64,000 bases of DNA from Clostridia bacterium (GTDB lineage: Bacteria; Bacillota; Clostridia; TANB77; CAG-465), in the NCBI GenBank assembly GCA_030524345.1, contig JAUNGP010000001.1, positions 62,001 through 126,000 on the forward strand, written 5' to 3'. Positions 1-9,802 of this stretch are shown here, in pieces; within the stretch, counting starts at the first letter, position 1; each line of letters starts with the position of its first letter. Under the pieces are notes generated by a model. It saw nothing but the letters and a program-made list of their open reading frames with translations. It did no database searches and was not told the origin of the DNA. A program made the position numbers and the translations under genes.

Positions 1-426
1 TATAATACTAAATATTTTGTTTTGTATTTTAATTCTTTCTTCATTTTTGAAACTCGGTTCTCCCATATTAACAGTAACATCTATTACATATCCATTTTTG
101 ATATTTAATTTTAAAACTTTCACTCCAGCTAGGGTCTCAACAGTCATCACATCTTTTTTTACTAAACCTTTTTCATATGCATATTTGCCAACACATCTTA
201 TGCCATTACCACACATTTCAGCTTCAGTTCCATCGTAGTTAAATATTCTCATTTTTAAATCACAACTACTACTTTTATCAATTAAAATAACACCATCAGA
301 ACCGATTCCAAAATTTCTATTACTTACAAATTTTGCAAATAGCTCAGGATTTTTAATATTATTTTTCAAACAATTTATATATACATAATCATTCCCTATT
401 CCATGCATTTTGGTAAAAAATACCAC
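1..426 (-). CDS. dapF: Diaminopimelate epimerase, N-terminal part (runs off the left edge)
   Basis: Seen: the reverse strand reads GTG GTA TTT TTT ACC AAA ATG CAT GGA..., giving the family signature KMHGIGNDYVYIN at the N terminus, then NFGIGSDG and later DGTEAEMCGNGIRC, which holds the first active-site cysteine. The frame stays open for 142 codons to base 1, so the C-terminal half with the second catalytic cysteine is outside the window. A GTG start at 426 is preferred because AGGTGA lies 5 bases upstream. Family knowledge: DapF interconverts LL- and meso-diaminopimelate for lysine and peptidoglycan synthesis in the cytoplasm. Confidence 0.93.
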   Translation of the reverse strand, partial: MVFFTKMHGIGNDYVYINCLKNNIKNPELFAKFVSNRNFGIGSDGVILIDKSSSCDLKMRIFNYDGTEAEMCGNGIRCVGKYAYEKGLVKKDVMTVETLAGVKVLKLNIKNGYVIDVTVNMGEPSFKNEERIKIQNKIFSII

Positions 427-475
427 ATATATCACCTCATAAAATAATATATGTGACAAATTTAATATATATGAT

Positions 476-1360
476 TTATTCACTTAAATCAAAATCTGGT
501 ACATACTCCTCCTCATGCTCTCCAAGTTCTTGAATATATCCATTTTCAAATCCTAGTTTTTCTACAAAGTTCCAAACTTCATTTAACTCATCTTGATTGA
601 TTTTACGATTAATTTCACGATATTCACAAGCTTTATACGTTGGAAAATATTGTGCCATGATACTAATATACACTTGATTTGATAAATTTTCTTTAATCCA
701 TTCTAATACTTTCTTAGAGTTTTCTATACAATCTGGTAATATCATATGCCTGATTATTATCCCTTTTTGAATCATACCATTCTCATCAAACACAGCATTG
801 CCAACTTGATGGTACATTTCAAGAATTGCTTTTGAAGTAATTTCAAAATAATTACTAACACTGGAATATTTTTTTGCAATATCCGAAAAATAATATTTAA
901 AATCTGGTAAATAAACATCAATATATCCATCTAAAAGTCTTAAGGTTTCAACAGATTCATAACCACTAGAATTATATATAACTGGAATATGAAGCCCCTT
1001 TTCTTTAGCTATTTTTAAAGCAGATATGATATGTGGAACATACATAGTAGGTGTTACTAAATTAAGATTATTTGCACCTTTTTCTTGCTGTGATATAAAC
1101 ACATCCGCTAAATGTTCAATCGTTATTTCCTTTCCATATCCTAAATGACTGATTTTATAGTTTTGACAATATACACATTTTAAATTACATCCCGAGAAAA
1201 ATACCGTTCCAGATTTTCCACTAATGCACGGTTCTTCAAAATAGTGAAGTGAGGCTAGTGCTATTTTGATATTTTTACCAGCACCGCATCTTCCTAAAAA
1301 CTGATTTCTATTCACTCTACACTTCCATGGACAAAGTTCACATTTCTCTAATTCTTTCAT
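476..1360 (-). CDS. PflX-type radical SAM protein (pyruvate formate-lyase activase homologue)
   Basis: About 294 residues. Seen: an N-terminal cysteine cluster (CELCPWKC, then GRCGAG), followed by the radical SAM motif SGCNLKCVYCQN, a CX3CX2C set at about residues 58, 62 and 65 that would bind the [4Fe-4S] cluster. This layout matches the PflX branch (COG1313) rather than true PFL activases. The substrate is unknown for most of this family. A start at 1360 is chosen because a TATAAT box at 1376-1381 leaves almost no leader; a GTG three codons upstream is the alternative. It follows dapF's orientation but has its own -10 element. The family call is strong, the specific substrate unassigned. 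Confidence 0.85.
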   Translation of the reverse strand: MKELEKCELCPWKCRVNRNQFLGRCGAGKNIKIALASLHYFEEPCISGKSGTVFFSGCNLKCVYCQNYKISHLGYGKEITIEHLADVFISQQEKGANNLNLVTPTMYVPHIISALKIAKEKGLHIPVIYNSSGYESVETLRLLDGYIDVYLPDFKYYFSDIAKKYSSVSNYFEITSKAILEMYHQVGNAVFDENGMIQKGIIIRHMILPDCIENSKKVLEWIKENLSNQVYISIMAQYFPTYKACEYREINRKINQDELNEVWNFVEKLGFENGYIQELGEHEEEYVPDFDLSE

Positions 1361-1395
1361 AAATCTCACACAGATATTATATCACAAAAAATAGA

Positions 1396-1546
1396 CAAAG
1401 AAAAGGAGCCCCGAATTCGAGACTCTCTTGAATAGCTTGACCCCGCTACGGGTTCGCCTCGGCGGCGTGCCCTGGAGGTTGCTACCCTCATGCACATACT
1501 CAAAAGTTCATATACGTAAGAAAAAATAAGAAAAAATGAGTATATG
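1396..1546 (-). ncRNA. Candidate structured small RNA (GC-rich unit)
   Basis: Seen: a GC-rich block in an AT-rich genome carrying three compact hairpins, CCCG-CTA-CGGG (1442-1452), CGCC-TCGGC-GGCG (1455-1467) and GAGG-N7-CCTC (1475-1489). It ends on the minus strand in a 7-bp stem with GAATTC loop (1406-1425) followed by TTTTCTTT, which resembles an intrinsic terminator. Upstream at 1553-1581 is TTGACT-N17-TAACAT, a plausible promoter. A 71-residue ORF crosses the block, but its Arg/Ser-rich translation looks like an artefact of GC-rich RNA. Inference: a short non-coding transcript of about 150 nt; I cannot assign it to a named RNA family. Confidence 0.45.
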
Positions 1547-1552
1547 TATGAT

Positions 1553-1581
1553 ATGTTATAAAGGTAGTAACTATCAGTCAA
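1553..1581 (-). promoter_or_regulatory. Putative promoter of the GC-rich RNA unit
   Basis: TTGACT (1576-1581) and TAACAT (1553-1558) are spaced by 17 bases. The -10 box is imperfect, so this is a moderate call. It lies between the end of the surface-protein gene and the GC-rich block. Confidence 0.4.
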
Positions 1582-1611
1582 GACAAGATTTCATGACTCC
1601 TTTTTATCGCT

Positions 1612-1628
1612 ACCAGCTAAAAGCTGGT
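1612..1628 (-). other. Small hairpin after the surface-protein gene
   Basis: ACCAGCT-N3-AGCTGGT forms a 7-bp stem 12 bases after the stop codon of the surface protein. No T-run follows, so it is not a canonical terminator; it may protect the 3' end of the mRNA or belong to the acquired segment. Confidence 0.4.
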
Positions 1629-1639
1629 TCAACTTTCAG

Positions 1640-3979
1640 TTACCAGACTATGTCTGGATTATCCACACCTTCCACCGCAAACTCTGCAGTCACACTAGAT
1701 CCATTGTAGGATACAGTGATCACATAGTTGCTTGCGACTTCTGACGTATGGATTGTGATCGTACCGTCACTGGAAATGTCATAAGACAATCCATTTAACC
1801 CAGATACGCTCACTTCTGACCAGTCAATGTCCCCATCATAAAAAATCTCACCCTGAATATCACTTCCGCAAATGACACTGCTGTCAAACATGGAAATGCC
1901 AGTCAAGGTACCCGCTACCTTTTCAGGTTCGCTAGGTATTTCTTCTTCAGCAGGAGTCTCAGATTCACTCGGAGTTTCCTCTTCAGCAGGAGCCTCAGAT
2001 TCACTAGGTGTTTCTTCTTCTGCAGGAGCCTCAGATTCACTAGGTGTTTCTTCTTCTGCTGGTTTCTCTGTTTCCGTTCCAGGCTGTTGAGCTTCACTCT
2101 CATCATTAGTACCAATCTTGTTAACTGTGAAGTTTACAGACTGGCTTACATCACCATAACTAATAGTAGCTGTGCCACTCTCACTAGGTGCTGCAAAAGT
2201 CCAAGTACCATCGGCGCTTACGCTACCAACACTAACATTGAACTTATTATAGTTAACATTTTCTCCTTCTGCTTTCACTTCAAACTGAAGACTATCGCCT
2301 TCGTATCCGTCGTTACAGATAGGAGCAACATTGATAGAGGTGATTTTCATCTCTGCAGGTGTTTCAGTTCCTGGATTCTCTGTTTCAGTTCCTGGATTCT
2401 CAGGTTTCGGGTCTTCCGTTCCAGGCTGTTGAGCTTCACTCTCATTATTAGTACCAATCTCGTTAACTGTGAAGTTTACAGACTGGCTTACATCACCATA
2501 ACTAATAGTAGCTGTGCCACTCTCGCTAGGTGCTGCAAAAGTCCAAGTACCATCAGAGCTTACGCTACCAATAGATACGTTAAACTTAGTATACTCAATG
2601 TTCTCTCCCACGGCACTAATTGCAAACTGAAGACTATCGCCTTCGTATCCGTTGTCACAGATAGGAGCAACACTGATTTCACTCACTTTCATCTCCACTG
2701 GCTGTTCAGGTTTCGGGTCTTCCGTTCCAGGCTTCTCAGGTTTAGGATCTTCTTCAGCTGGCTTTTCAGTCTTGCTAACCTTGATCACTAATTCCTTTGT
2801 CTTTACATCGCCCTTTTTAAACATACCTTTGCAAATCGTAATTTTAGCATCAGCAGATGCTTCGAATTCGATTTTCAAGGTATTAGCATCAGCAGTAGCA
2901 TTAATGACTTTCACGTTATCGCTACCTACGAGATAATACAACGGTTCAGAAACCGCTTTAAATCCCTTCGGAGCTTTAACGGTGATAATATTTCCATCGA
3001 TAGAATATGTCAGTTTCTGAGTTCCCTCATCATCTAACTCTACCTTAGGATCATCGTCATCATCATCGTCTGTATCACCGCCATGCTGATCATCCACTAC
3101 GATCCTGTCATTGCCATCATCATCTGTTAAATCAACAGTTTCAGTTGGCGTAACCACAACCACAGGTGTGCTATCACCAGGTTTTGGCACTGATGGATCA
3201 TAAATCGGAGTTACACTTCCAGTACCGCCAGTTCCAGCTCCATTACCCTGGCCATCACCCAAAGGGGCACCAGATGTTGCTGGGGTCGAACTACCGCCTT
3301 TTGCTTTGTTTGCCGCGGTTCCGTTTACTGCATTTTTATTGTTTTTCAGAGCTTCCAGTTCTTCCAGTGTCATTGTCCCATTACAAATAGGGCAATTACC
3401 GCAACGAGCCTTATGCTCTTCATACAGTCTCCGAAGCTCTTCATTTGCATTGAGTGCTTCTTCCAGATCCAATTTCAAGTCTTCATTTTCCGAAGTAAGT
3501 TCATCCAGCTTCTCAAGGAGCTCATTATACTGGTCAATAGACACAGACGTAATGTCATCTTCCTGAGACTGTGGCTGAGACTTCGGTGCTGCATTAATTG
3601 GCAAAACCAACATAGAAATAAATCCTACGATGGCCAATACTGCCAATGCAGTCTGTAACTTTTGCTTTCCTAATGTCAATGTTACTATTACTAAGACTAC
3701 TACCAAAGCTGTAATTACGCCGATAATAACATTGCTGGTCAAGAAAGCTGTTACTGCTGCAATGATTACTGCTAATATACTTGTACCATAACTTACTGGT
3801 ACAAAATGATCATAGCAGAAACCATCAGATGCATAGTTGGCATAAATACCAACCACCAGAAGGCTAATGCCTCCTACTACGCAGCCATACGCTGCTCCGA
3901 GCACTACGCTCGATACGATGGTACCAATGACCATCATGATTGCTACCAAAATGGCAGCTGCTTTCTTTGCTTTACTCAT
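1640..3979 (-). CDS. Large repeat-rich Ig-like surface protein with N-terminal membrane segments
   Basis: 779 residues, unrecognised as a whole. Seen in order: three to four hydrophobic segments in the first 130 residues (for example VVGGISLLVVGIYA, IIGVITALVVVLVIV, LAVLAIVGFISMLVLP); a coiled coil (LLEKLDELTSENEDLKLD); a CGNCPICNG cysteine motif; a Gly/Ser/Pro stretch; an Asp-rich run; a beta-rich domain; two near-identical Ig-like repeats (core DGYEGDSLQF...SESGTATISYGD); several copies of a Glu-rich 12-mer containing EAPAEEETPS; and a final Ig-like domain. There is no sortase motif; anchoring is presumably by the N-terminal membrane segments. The gene is clearly richer in G+C and uses different codons from its neighbours, suggesting transfer. 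RBS AGGAGGG supports the start. Role probably adhesion or cell-surface structure (inference). Confidence 0.75.
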   Translation of the reverse strand: MSKAKKAAAILVAIMMVIGTIVSSVVLGAAYGCVVGGISLLVVGIYANYASDGFCYDHFVPVSYGTSILAVIIAAVTAFLTSNVIIGVITALVVVLVIVTLTLGKQKLQTALAVLAIVGFISMLVLPINAAPKSQPQSQEDDITSVSIDQYNELLEKLDELTSENEDLKLDLEEALNANEELRRLYEEHKARCGNCPICNGTMTLEELEALKNNKNAVNGTAANKAKGGSSTPATSGAPLGDGQGNGAGTGGTGSVTPIYDPSVPKPGDSTPVVVVTPTETVDLTDDDGNDRIVVDDQHGGDTDDDDDDDPKVELDDEGTQKLTYSIDGNIITVKAPKGFKAVSEPLYYLVGSDNVKVINATADANTLKIEFEASADAKITICKGMFKKGDVKTKELVIKVSKTEKPAEEDPKPEKPGTEDPKPEQPVEMKVSEISVAPICDNGYEGDSLQFAISAVGENIEYTKFNVSIGSVSSDGTWTFAAPSESGTATISYGDVSQSVNFTVNEIGTNNESEAQQPGTEDPKPENPGTETENPGTETPAEMKITSINVAPICNDGYEGDSLQFEVKAEGENVNYNKFNVSVGSVSADGTWTFAAPSESGTATISYGDVSQSVNFTVNKIGTNDESEAQQPGTETEKPAEEETPSESEAPAEEETPSESEAPAEEETPSESETPAEEEIPSEPEKVAGTLTGISMFDSSVICGSDIQGEIFYDGDIDWSEVSVSGLNGLSYDISSDGTITIHTSEVASNYVITVSYNGSSVTAEFAVEGVDNPDIVW
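1926..2070 (-). repeat. 36-bp tandem repeats encoding a Glu/Pro/Ser-rich 12-mer
   Basis: Several in-frame copies of a 36-bp unit (12 residues, EAPAEEETPSES type) in the linker of the surface protein. The copies are nearly identical in DNA sequence, so copy number may vary by slippage or recombination. Confidence 0.8.
2079..2733 (-). repeat. Tandem ~342-bp duplication encoding two Ig-like domains
   Basis: The segment starting at 2079 recurs at 2421 (offset 342 bp, 114 codons) with few differences. The shared core covers the NEIGTN/NKIGTN end, the SESGTATISYGDVSQSV strand region and the NDGYEGDSLQF region. The linker phrase encoding GTEDPKPE also recurs at the outer edges. Confidence 0.85.
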
Positions 3980-4311
3980 GCTAAAGCCCTCCTATTTGAA
4001 AAATATGTTGATAGTATCGTCGAGCTTTTCCTAGATGTCAAAAAAGAGAGTAGTCATACGGCTGGCAAATGAGACCTACCAATATAACAAAAATCACTTT
4101 GAATTAAATCAAAATGATACATAAATAATTTATTCCTCCCTTCGTCTCAAAATTTCTTGACGATCTAAAAATTACTCTATATATATTATATCATCAATAT
4201 GGCTTTTTGTCAAACTTATGTAACACTTAAAGTGCCTATTTTACTGAATTTGTGGTCAAAAAAATATCACAAGACTTTTTTTACAATCTTGTGACAAATT
4301 TATATCTTTTT
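3980..4311. other. Leader of the surface-protein gene and intergenic spacer
   Basis: About 100 bases directly upstream of the surface-protein start are richer in GC than the rest of the spacer. On the minus strand an extended -10 (TG-T-TATATT) sits near 4078-4087 and would give a leader of about 95 nt. AT-rich spacer follows to 4250, then the terminator of the next gene. No other ORF or known RNA was recognised. Confidence 0.4.
4255..4294 (-). terminator. Terminator of the secreted Ig-like protein gene
   Basis: TCACAAGA (4267-4274) pairs with TCTTGTGA (4287-4294); on the minus strand the stem is followed by TATTTTTTT. It lies just after the stop codon at 4312. Confidence 0.75.
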
Positions 4312-5250
4312 TTATCTTCCTGTATTAGGATTTTGTATCCAGTCATCTGGTTTTGAACTAGTAGTATCATCTACTAATTTAAAATATCCAGATTTTGTAT
4401 CATCTTTTACTTTATTTCCAGCTTTATCAATTGCAGTATCTTTAGCAATTTTTATATATTTTAATCCACCTAAATCGCCTTTAATATTTGATAAAGTTAC
4501 TTTTCTTGTATTTCCATCACCACTTACTTGCACTTTTGCTGTAAATCCATATAATGTAATATCTTTTTCTTTTAAGGTAATAGATTCGACGCCGACATTA
4601 TCAGTATATTCAACTGTAAAAACAACTTCTTCATCAATTTTTACTGATGTAGGAGATGCTTTAGTAATTGATATTTTTGGTGCCTCCGTATCTTTTTCTT
4701 CAGGTTTTTCTTCTTTTGGATTTTCTTCAGAAGGATTTTGATTATTGTTATTATTATTATTTTCATTAGGAGTAGTACTTGGAGAAGGAGTTGGTGTAAC
4801 ACTTGGTGGCGTACTTGGAGTAGGTGTTGGCGTTGGAGTAGGTTCTACCTTATCTCCTTCTATAACTGTAAATGCTGGAGATGCAGGTGTCACTTTTGAT
4901 GATGTAGATCCATTTCTTGCGACTCCCGCTTTTATAGCTATATATCCTGAAGCGCCCACATTTCCTTGTACATTACTTAATACTACTATCTTTTCTTTAC
5001 TGTTTACATTTTGTATACTAATATTAGCAGTTATTCCTCTTGCAAGTCCAACATCGCTCTCTGATATACTAAAACTTGTTGCATTAGTCGCTACCACTCT
5101 ATATGATACAGTACCTCCAACTTTTACAACACCAGAATTTGGTGGATAAATAGATACAGTAGGTGTTGTACTGGCAGCTACAACGAAATTAGAAAACGGT
5201 ATTGTTGTAAATACTAATACAAATAAAATAAGTATTGCTATCTTTTTCAT
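4312..5250 (-). CDS. Secreted two-domain Ig-like protein with Thr-Pro linker
   Basis: 312 residues. Seen: a signal peptide (MKKIAILILFVLVF...VVAAS) with a likely signal peptidase I site near residue 26; a beta-rich domain (about 30-130); a TPTPTPTP/Pro-Ser linker followed by an Asn/Glu-rich run; and a second domain (about 195-300). The two domains are paralogous: both carry a block like SN(V/I)(Q/K)G(N/D)(V/L)G followed by Y(I)(A/K)IK. The second resembles bacterial Ig-like domains with a DNVGV turn. No cell-wall sorting signal is present, although the C terminus ends in NPNTGR. Exported, possibly surface-associated; function unknown. Codon use is AT-rich like the rest of the genome, unlike the 1640-3979 gene. 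Confidence 0.8.
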   Translation of the reverse strand: MKKIAILILFVLVFTTIPFSNFVVAASTTPTVSIYPPNSGVVKVGGTVSYRVVATNATSFSISESDVGLARGITANISIQNVNSKEKIVVLSNVQGNVGASGYIAIKAGVARNGSTSSKVTPASPAFTVIEGDKVEPTPTPTPTPSTPPSVTPTPSPSTTPNENNNNNNNQNPSEENPKEEKPEEKDTEAPKISITKASPTSVKIDEEVVFTVEYTDNVGVESITLKEKDITLYGFTAKVQVSGDGNTRKVTLSNIKGDLGGLKYIKIAKDTAIDKAGNKVKDDTKSGYFKLVDDTTSSKPDDWIQNPNTGR

Positions 5251-5335
5251 AATATCTTCTCCTTTTTTATCACGATTTTCATAATACTTATATTATACCA
5301 CAATTTACATAAATAATCAATCTATTTTCAATATT

Positions 5336-6217
5336 CTAATGTGGATTTATATGAATTATTACATCATATATATAATCAAACTCTTTGATTAACTTGTCTT
5401 TTATCTTTCCAGCAATATCATGACTTACATTAATTGTCATCTCTCCATTCATAGATACCTTCAGGATAATAATATTTTTATTTCCAATCGGTTTTGATAT
5501 CATACTATCTACATGTAATATTTCTTCAAACTCCATAACCTTATTTTCAATATCTTTTTGTTTTTCCTCATCAATATTTGTATCCATTAAAACTTTATAT
5601 GAAGTTTTAAACAATCCAAAGCCTACATATGCTATCCAACATGATATGAAGATACCAATGATTCCATCAATATAATAATATCCTAAATAGCTACCTACAA
5701 TTCCTATAAGAGTTCCTAAAGTAACAAACATATCATTTCTATGATCTTCCATACTTGCCTCTATTAAAAGACTATTATGCTTTTTTCCCTTTACTCTTGT
5801 ATATAAATATAATAAAAATTTAGTAAAGATTGTTATCACACATACTATTACAAGCCAAATAGAAAATTCGACTTGTGCTTTATTAATAATACTTTCTATA
5901 CTACTATTGATCATCATGACAGATGCTACTATCATAGATATACTGATAAGCTGAGTAAATACATACTCAGCCTTACCATGTCCATGAGGGTGATCGTCAT
6001 CATTAGGCTTAGAAGAAATTTTTGCCCCAATATATGACATGAAAGATGCAAAAATATCTCCTGCACTATTTAAAGAATCAGCAAGCATAGCCTGGCTTTT
6101 TGCCATGAATCCTACTATAAATTTCAACGTTAACAATAATAGATTTGCGATAATACCTATTAAGCTTACATGTTTTATAGCTTTTGATCTTCTATTTAAT
6201 TCATCATCATTTTTCAT
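5336..6217 (-). CDS. Cation diffusion facilitator (CDF) family transporter
   Basis: About 293 residues. Seen: several hydrophobic segments, the family motif AMLADSLNSAGD in the second segment (metal-site Asp residues), HDDHPHGHGKAEY-type His-rich sequence (DDDHPHGHGKAEYV), the paired site near HRNDMFVTLG, and a cytosolic C-terminal domain ending DVIIHINPH. Family knowledge: CDF proteins export divalent metals (Zn, Mn, Fe, Co) in exchange for protons; the metal cannot be read here. The ATG at 6217 is preferred over an upstream GTG because GTGAGGG sits just before it. The gene begins 24 bases after valS and may be co-transcribed with it. Confidence 0.92.
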   Translation of the reverse strand: MKNDDELNRRSKAIKHVSLIGIIANLLLLTLKFIVGFMAKSQAMLADSLNSAGDIFASFMSYIGAKISSKPNDDDHPHGHGKAEYVFTQLISISMIVASVMMINSSIESIINKAQVEFSIWLVIVCVITIFTKFLLYLYTRVKGKKHNSLLIEASMEDHRNDMFVTLGTLIGIVGSYLGYYYIDGIIGIFISCWIAYVGFGLFKTSYKVLMDTNIDEEKQKDIENKVMEFEEILHVDSMISKPIGNKNIIILKVSMNGEMTINVSHDIAGKIKDKLIKEFDYIYDVIIHINPH

Positions 6218-6240
6218 AATATCCCTCACTATATGAAATA

Positions 6241-8850
<2,610 letters not shown>

Positions 8851-8863
8851 AAAAATCTCTCCT

Positions 8864-9055
8864 TTATTTTATAAAATAAATTGCTACTAAGCAAATTATA
8901 GCAATCAATGTGCTAATTATTTTTACAATTGTTACAATCTTATTAATATTATCATCTTTTACTCTATTTTTGACGACTCCTCTTGCATTAAATATACAAA
9001 ATACTGAAACAAGTAATATAACCAATGCTACCAATAATTCTATTTTTTCTAACAT
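8864..9055 (-). CDS. Small membrane protein between the T-box leader and valS
   Basis: 63 residues if started at 9055, where GGTGAT lies 6 bases upstream; a longer reading from 9076 has no RBS and overlaps the leader terminator. Seen: two hydrophobic helices (LLVALVILLVSVFCIF and IVKIISTLIAIICLVAIYF) joined by a charged loop (RGVVKNRVKDDN). No family recognised. It ends 13 bases before valS, so it would be controlled by the same T-box. Confidence 0.7.
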   Translation of the reverse strand: MLEKIELLVALVILLVSVFCIFNARGVVKNRVKDDNINKIVTIVKIISTLIAIICLVAIYFIK

Positions 9056-9074
9056 AATAATCACCATCACATTC

Positions 9075-9330
9075 AAAAAACAGTCACTCTTCCTTATTTT
9101 TAAGGACGAATGACTGTATTCGCGGTACCACCTTAATTCATGTACAACTACATGCTCTTAATTACACATTTACCGAGTGTTTCGGAATATGCCTACACAT
9201 TTTCACTTCAACATATCAGCTCCCAAGCTACCTTCAAACATGTTTACTTAAGGGACCTTTCAGCTTATAAGTCTCTCTCTCTAAAAGTAACCTCTATTTT
9301 ACTCCTCTTGATCATAGCATTTCATTAATT
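9075..9330 (-). ncRNA. T-box riboswitch leader, probably Val-specific
   Basis: Seen on the minus strand: the conserved T-box sequence AAGGTGGTACCGCG (9121-9134), followed by a terminator hairpin (CAGTCA...TGACTG, 9081-9116) and six Ts (9075-9080). Upstream is a Stem I-like fold, with AACAT/ATGTT closing an internal region and the probable specifier loop GAA-GTG-AAA; GTG (9204-9206) is a Val codon. Family knowledge: uncharged tRNA binds the specifier and the T-box bulge and favours antitermination. The downstream valS makes Val specificity consistent. Confidence 0.92.
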
Positions 9331-9337
9331 TTAGGAA

Positions 9338-9366
9338 ATTATATCATACTAAATTATAAATTTCAA
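9338..9366 (-). promoter_or_regulatory. Promoter of the T-box / valS transcript
   Basis: TTGAAA (9361-9366), a 17-base spacer, and TATAAT (9338-9343). Transcription would start near 9330, exactly where the T-box leader begins. Confidence 0.8.
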
Positions 9367-9440
9367 GAGTAATAATAAAATTTCATTAACATAATACTTT
9401 TATCAAAAATAGAGGTCTTAAAATTAAGACATCTATTCCA

Positions 9441-9782
9441 TCAACTTTTCATCTTTTCTATTTTATCTAATTTTTTTCTATTATTTTCAAGTATTTGTTC
9501 ATTTTCTTTTATATATAGTTGATTAAGTAATTCTAGTTCTTCTAAAGTTAAATCTTCCATACCAATTATCCCATTCATAATTAATTCCTTTATACATTTT
9601 ATATCCTGTTTTTCAATTCGATTTATATCTATTTCAGTCTTTTTATAATTGCTATCTATATAGTTTAATGAAGTAGTAGCAGGAATTTGTATATACTTTT
9701 CCTTATTGTTATAAAAAATACCAGATATTAAATTAAATAACTCTCTAAAAGGTCTTGACTTTTTAACAACACTTATATTCAT
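9441..9782 (-). CDS. Uncharacterised protein downstream of cca
   Basis: 113 residues, not recognised. Seen: a basic N terminus (SVVKKSRPFRELF), a short hydrophobic patch, and a charged, probably helical C-terminal half (LTLEELELLNQLYIKENEQILENNRKKLDKIEK). No signal peptide or metal motif. RBS GAGGAG is well placed. It follows cca by 20 bases in the same direction, so it is probably co-transcribed; that is the only functional hint. Confidence 0.65.
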   Translation of the reverse strand: MNISVVKKSRPFRELFNLISGIFYNNKEKYIQIPATTSLNYIDSNYKKTEIDINRIEKQDIKCIKELIMNGIIGMEDLTLEELELLNQLYIKENEQILENNRKKLDKIEKMKS

Positions 9783-9802
9783 ATATGCACTCCTCTTTTT
9801 TC

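Noticed and set aside
1405-1500. tRNA or tRNA-like gene in the GC-rich block
   Set aside because: No acceptor/anticodon/T-arm arrangement could be built; the hairpins are too short and wrongly spaced.
1366-1581. 71-residue ORF across the GC-rich block on the minus strand
   Set aside because: The translation is an Arg/Ser-rich string typical of structured GC-rich RNA, without RBS or family resemblance; treated as an RNA candidate.
1926-2070. CRISPR array in the 36-bp repeats
   Set aside because: The repeats are contiguous without unique spacers and are in frame within a coding sequence.
2087-2791. 234-residue plus-strand ORF opposite the surface protein
   Set aside because: Its internal repeats simply mirror the repeats of the real gene on the other strand; no RBS, unnatural composition.
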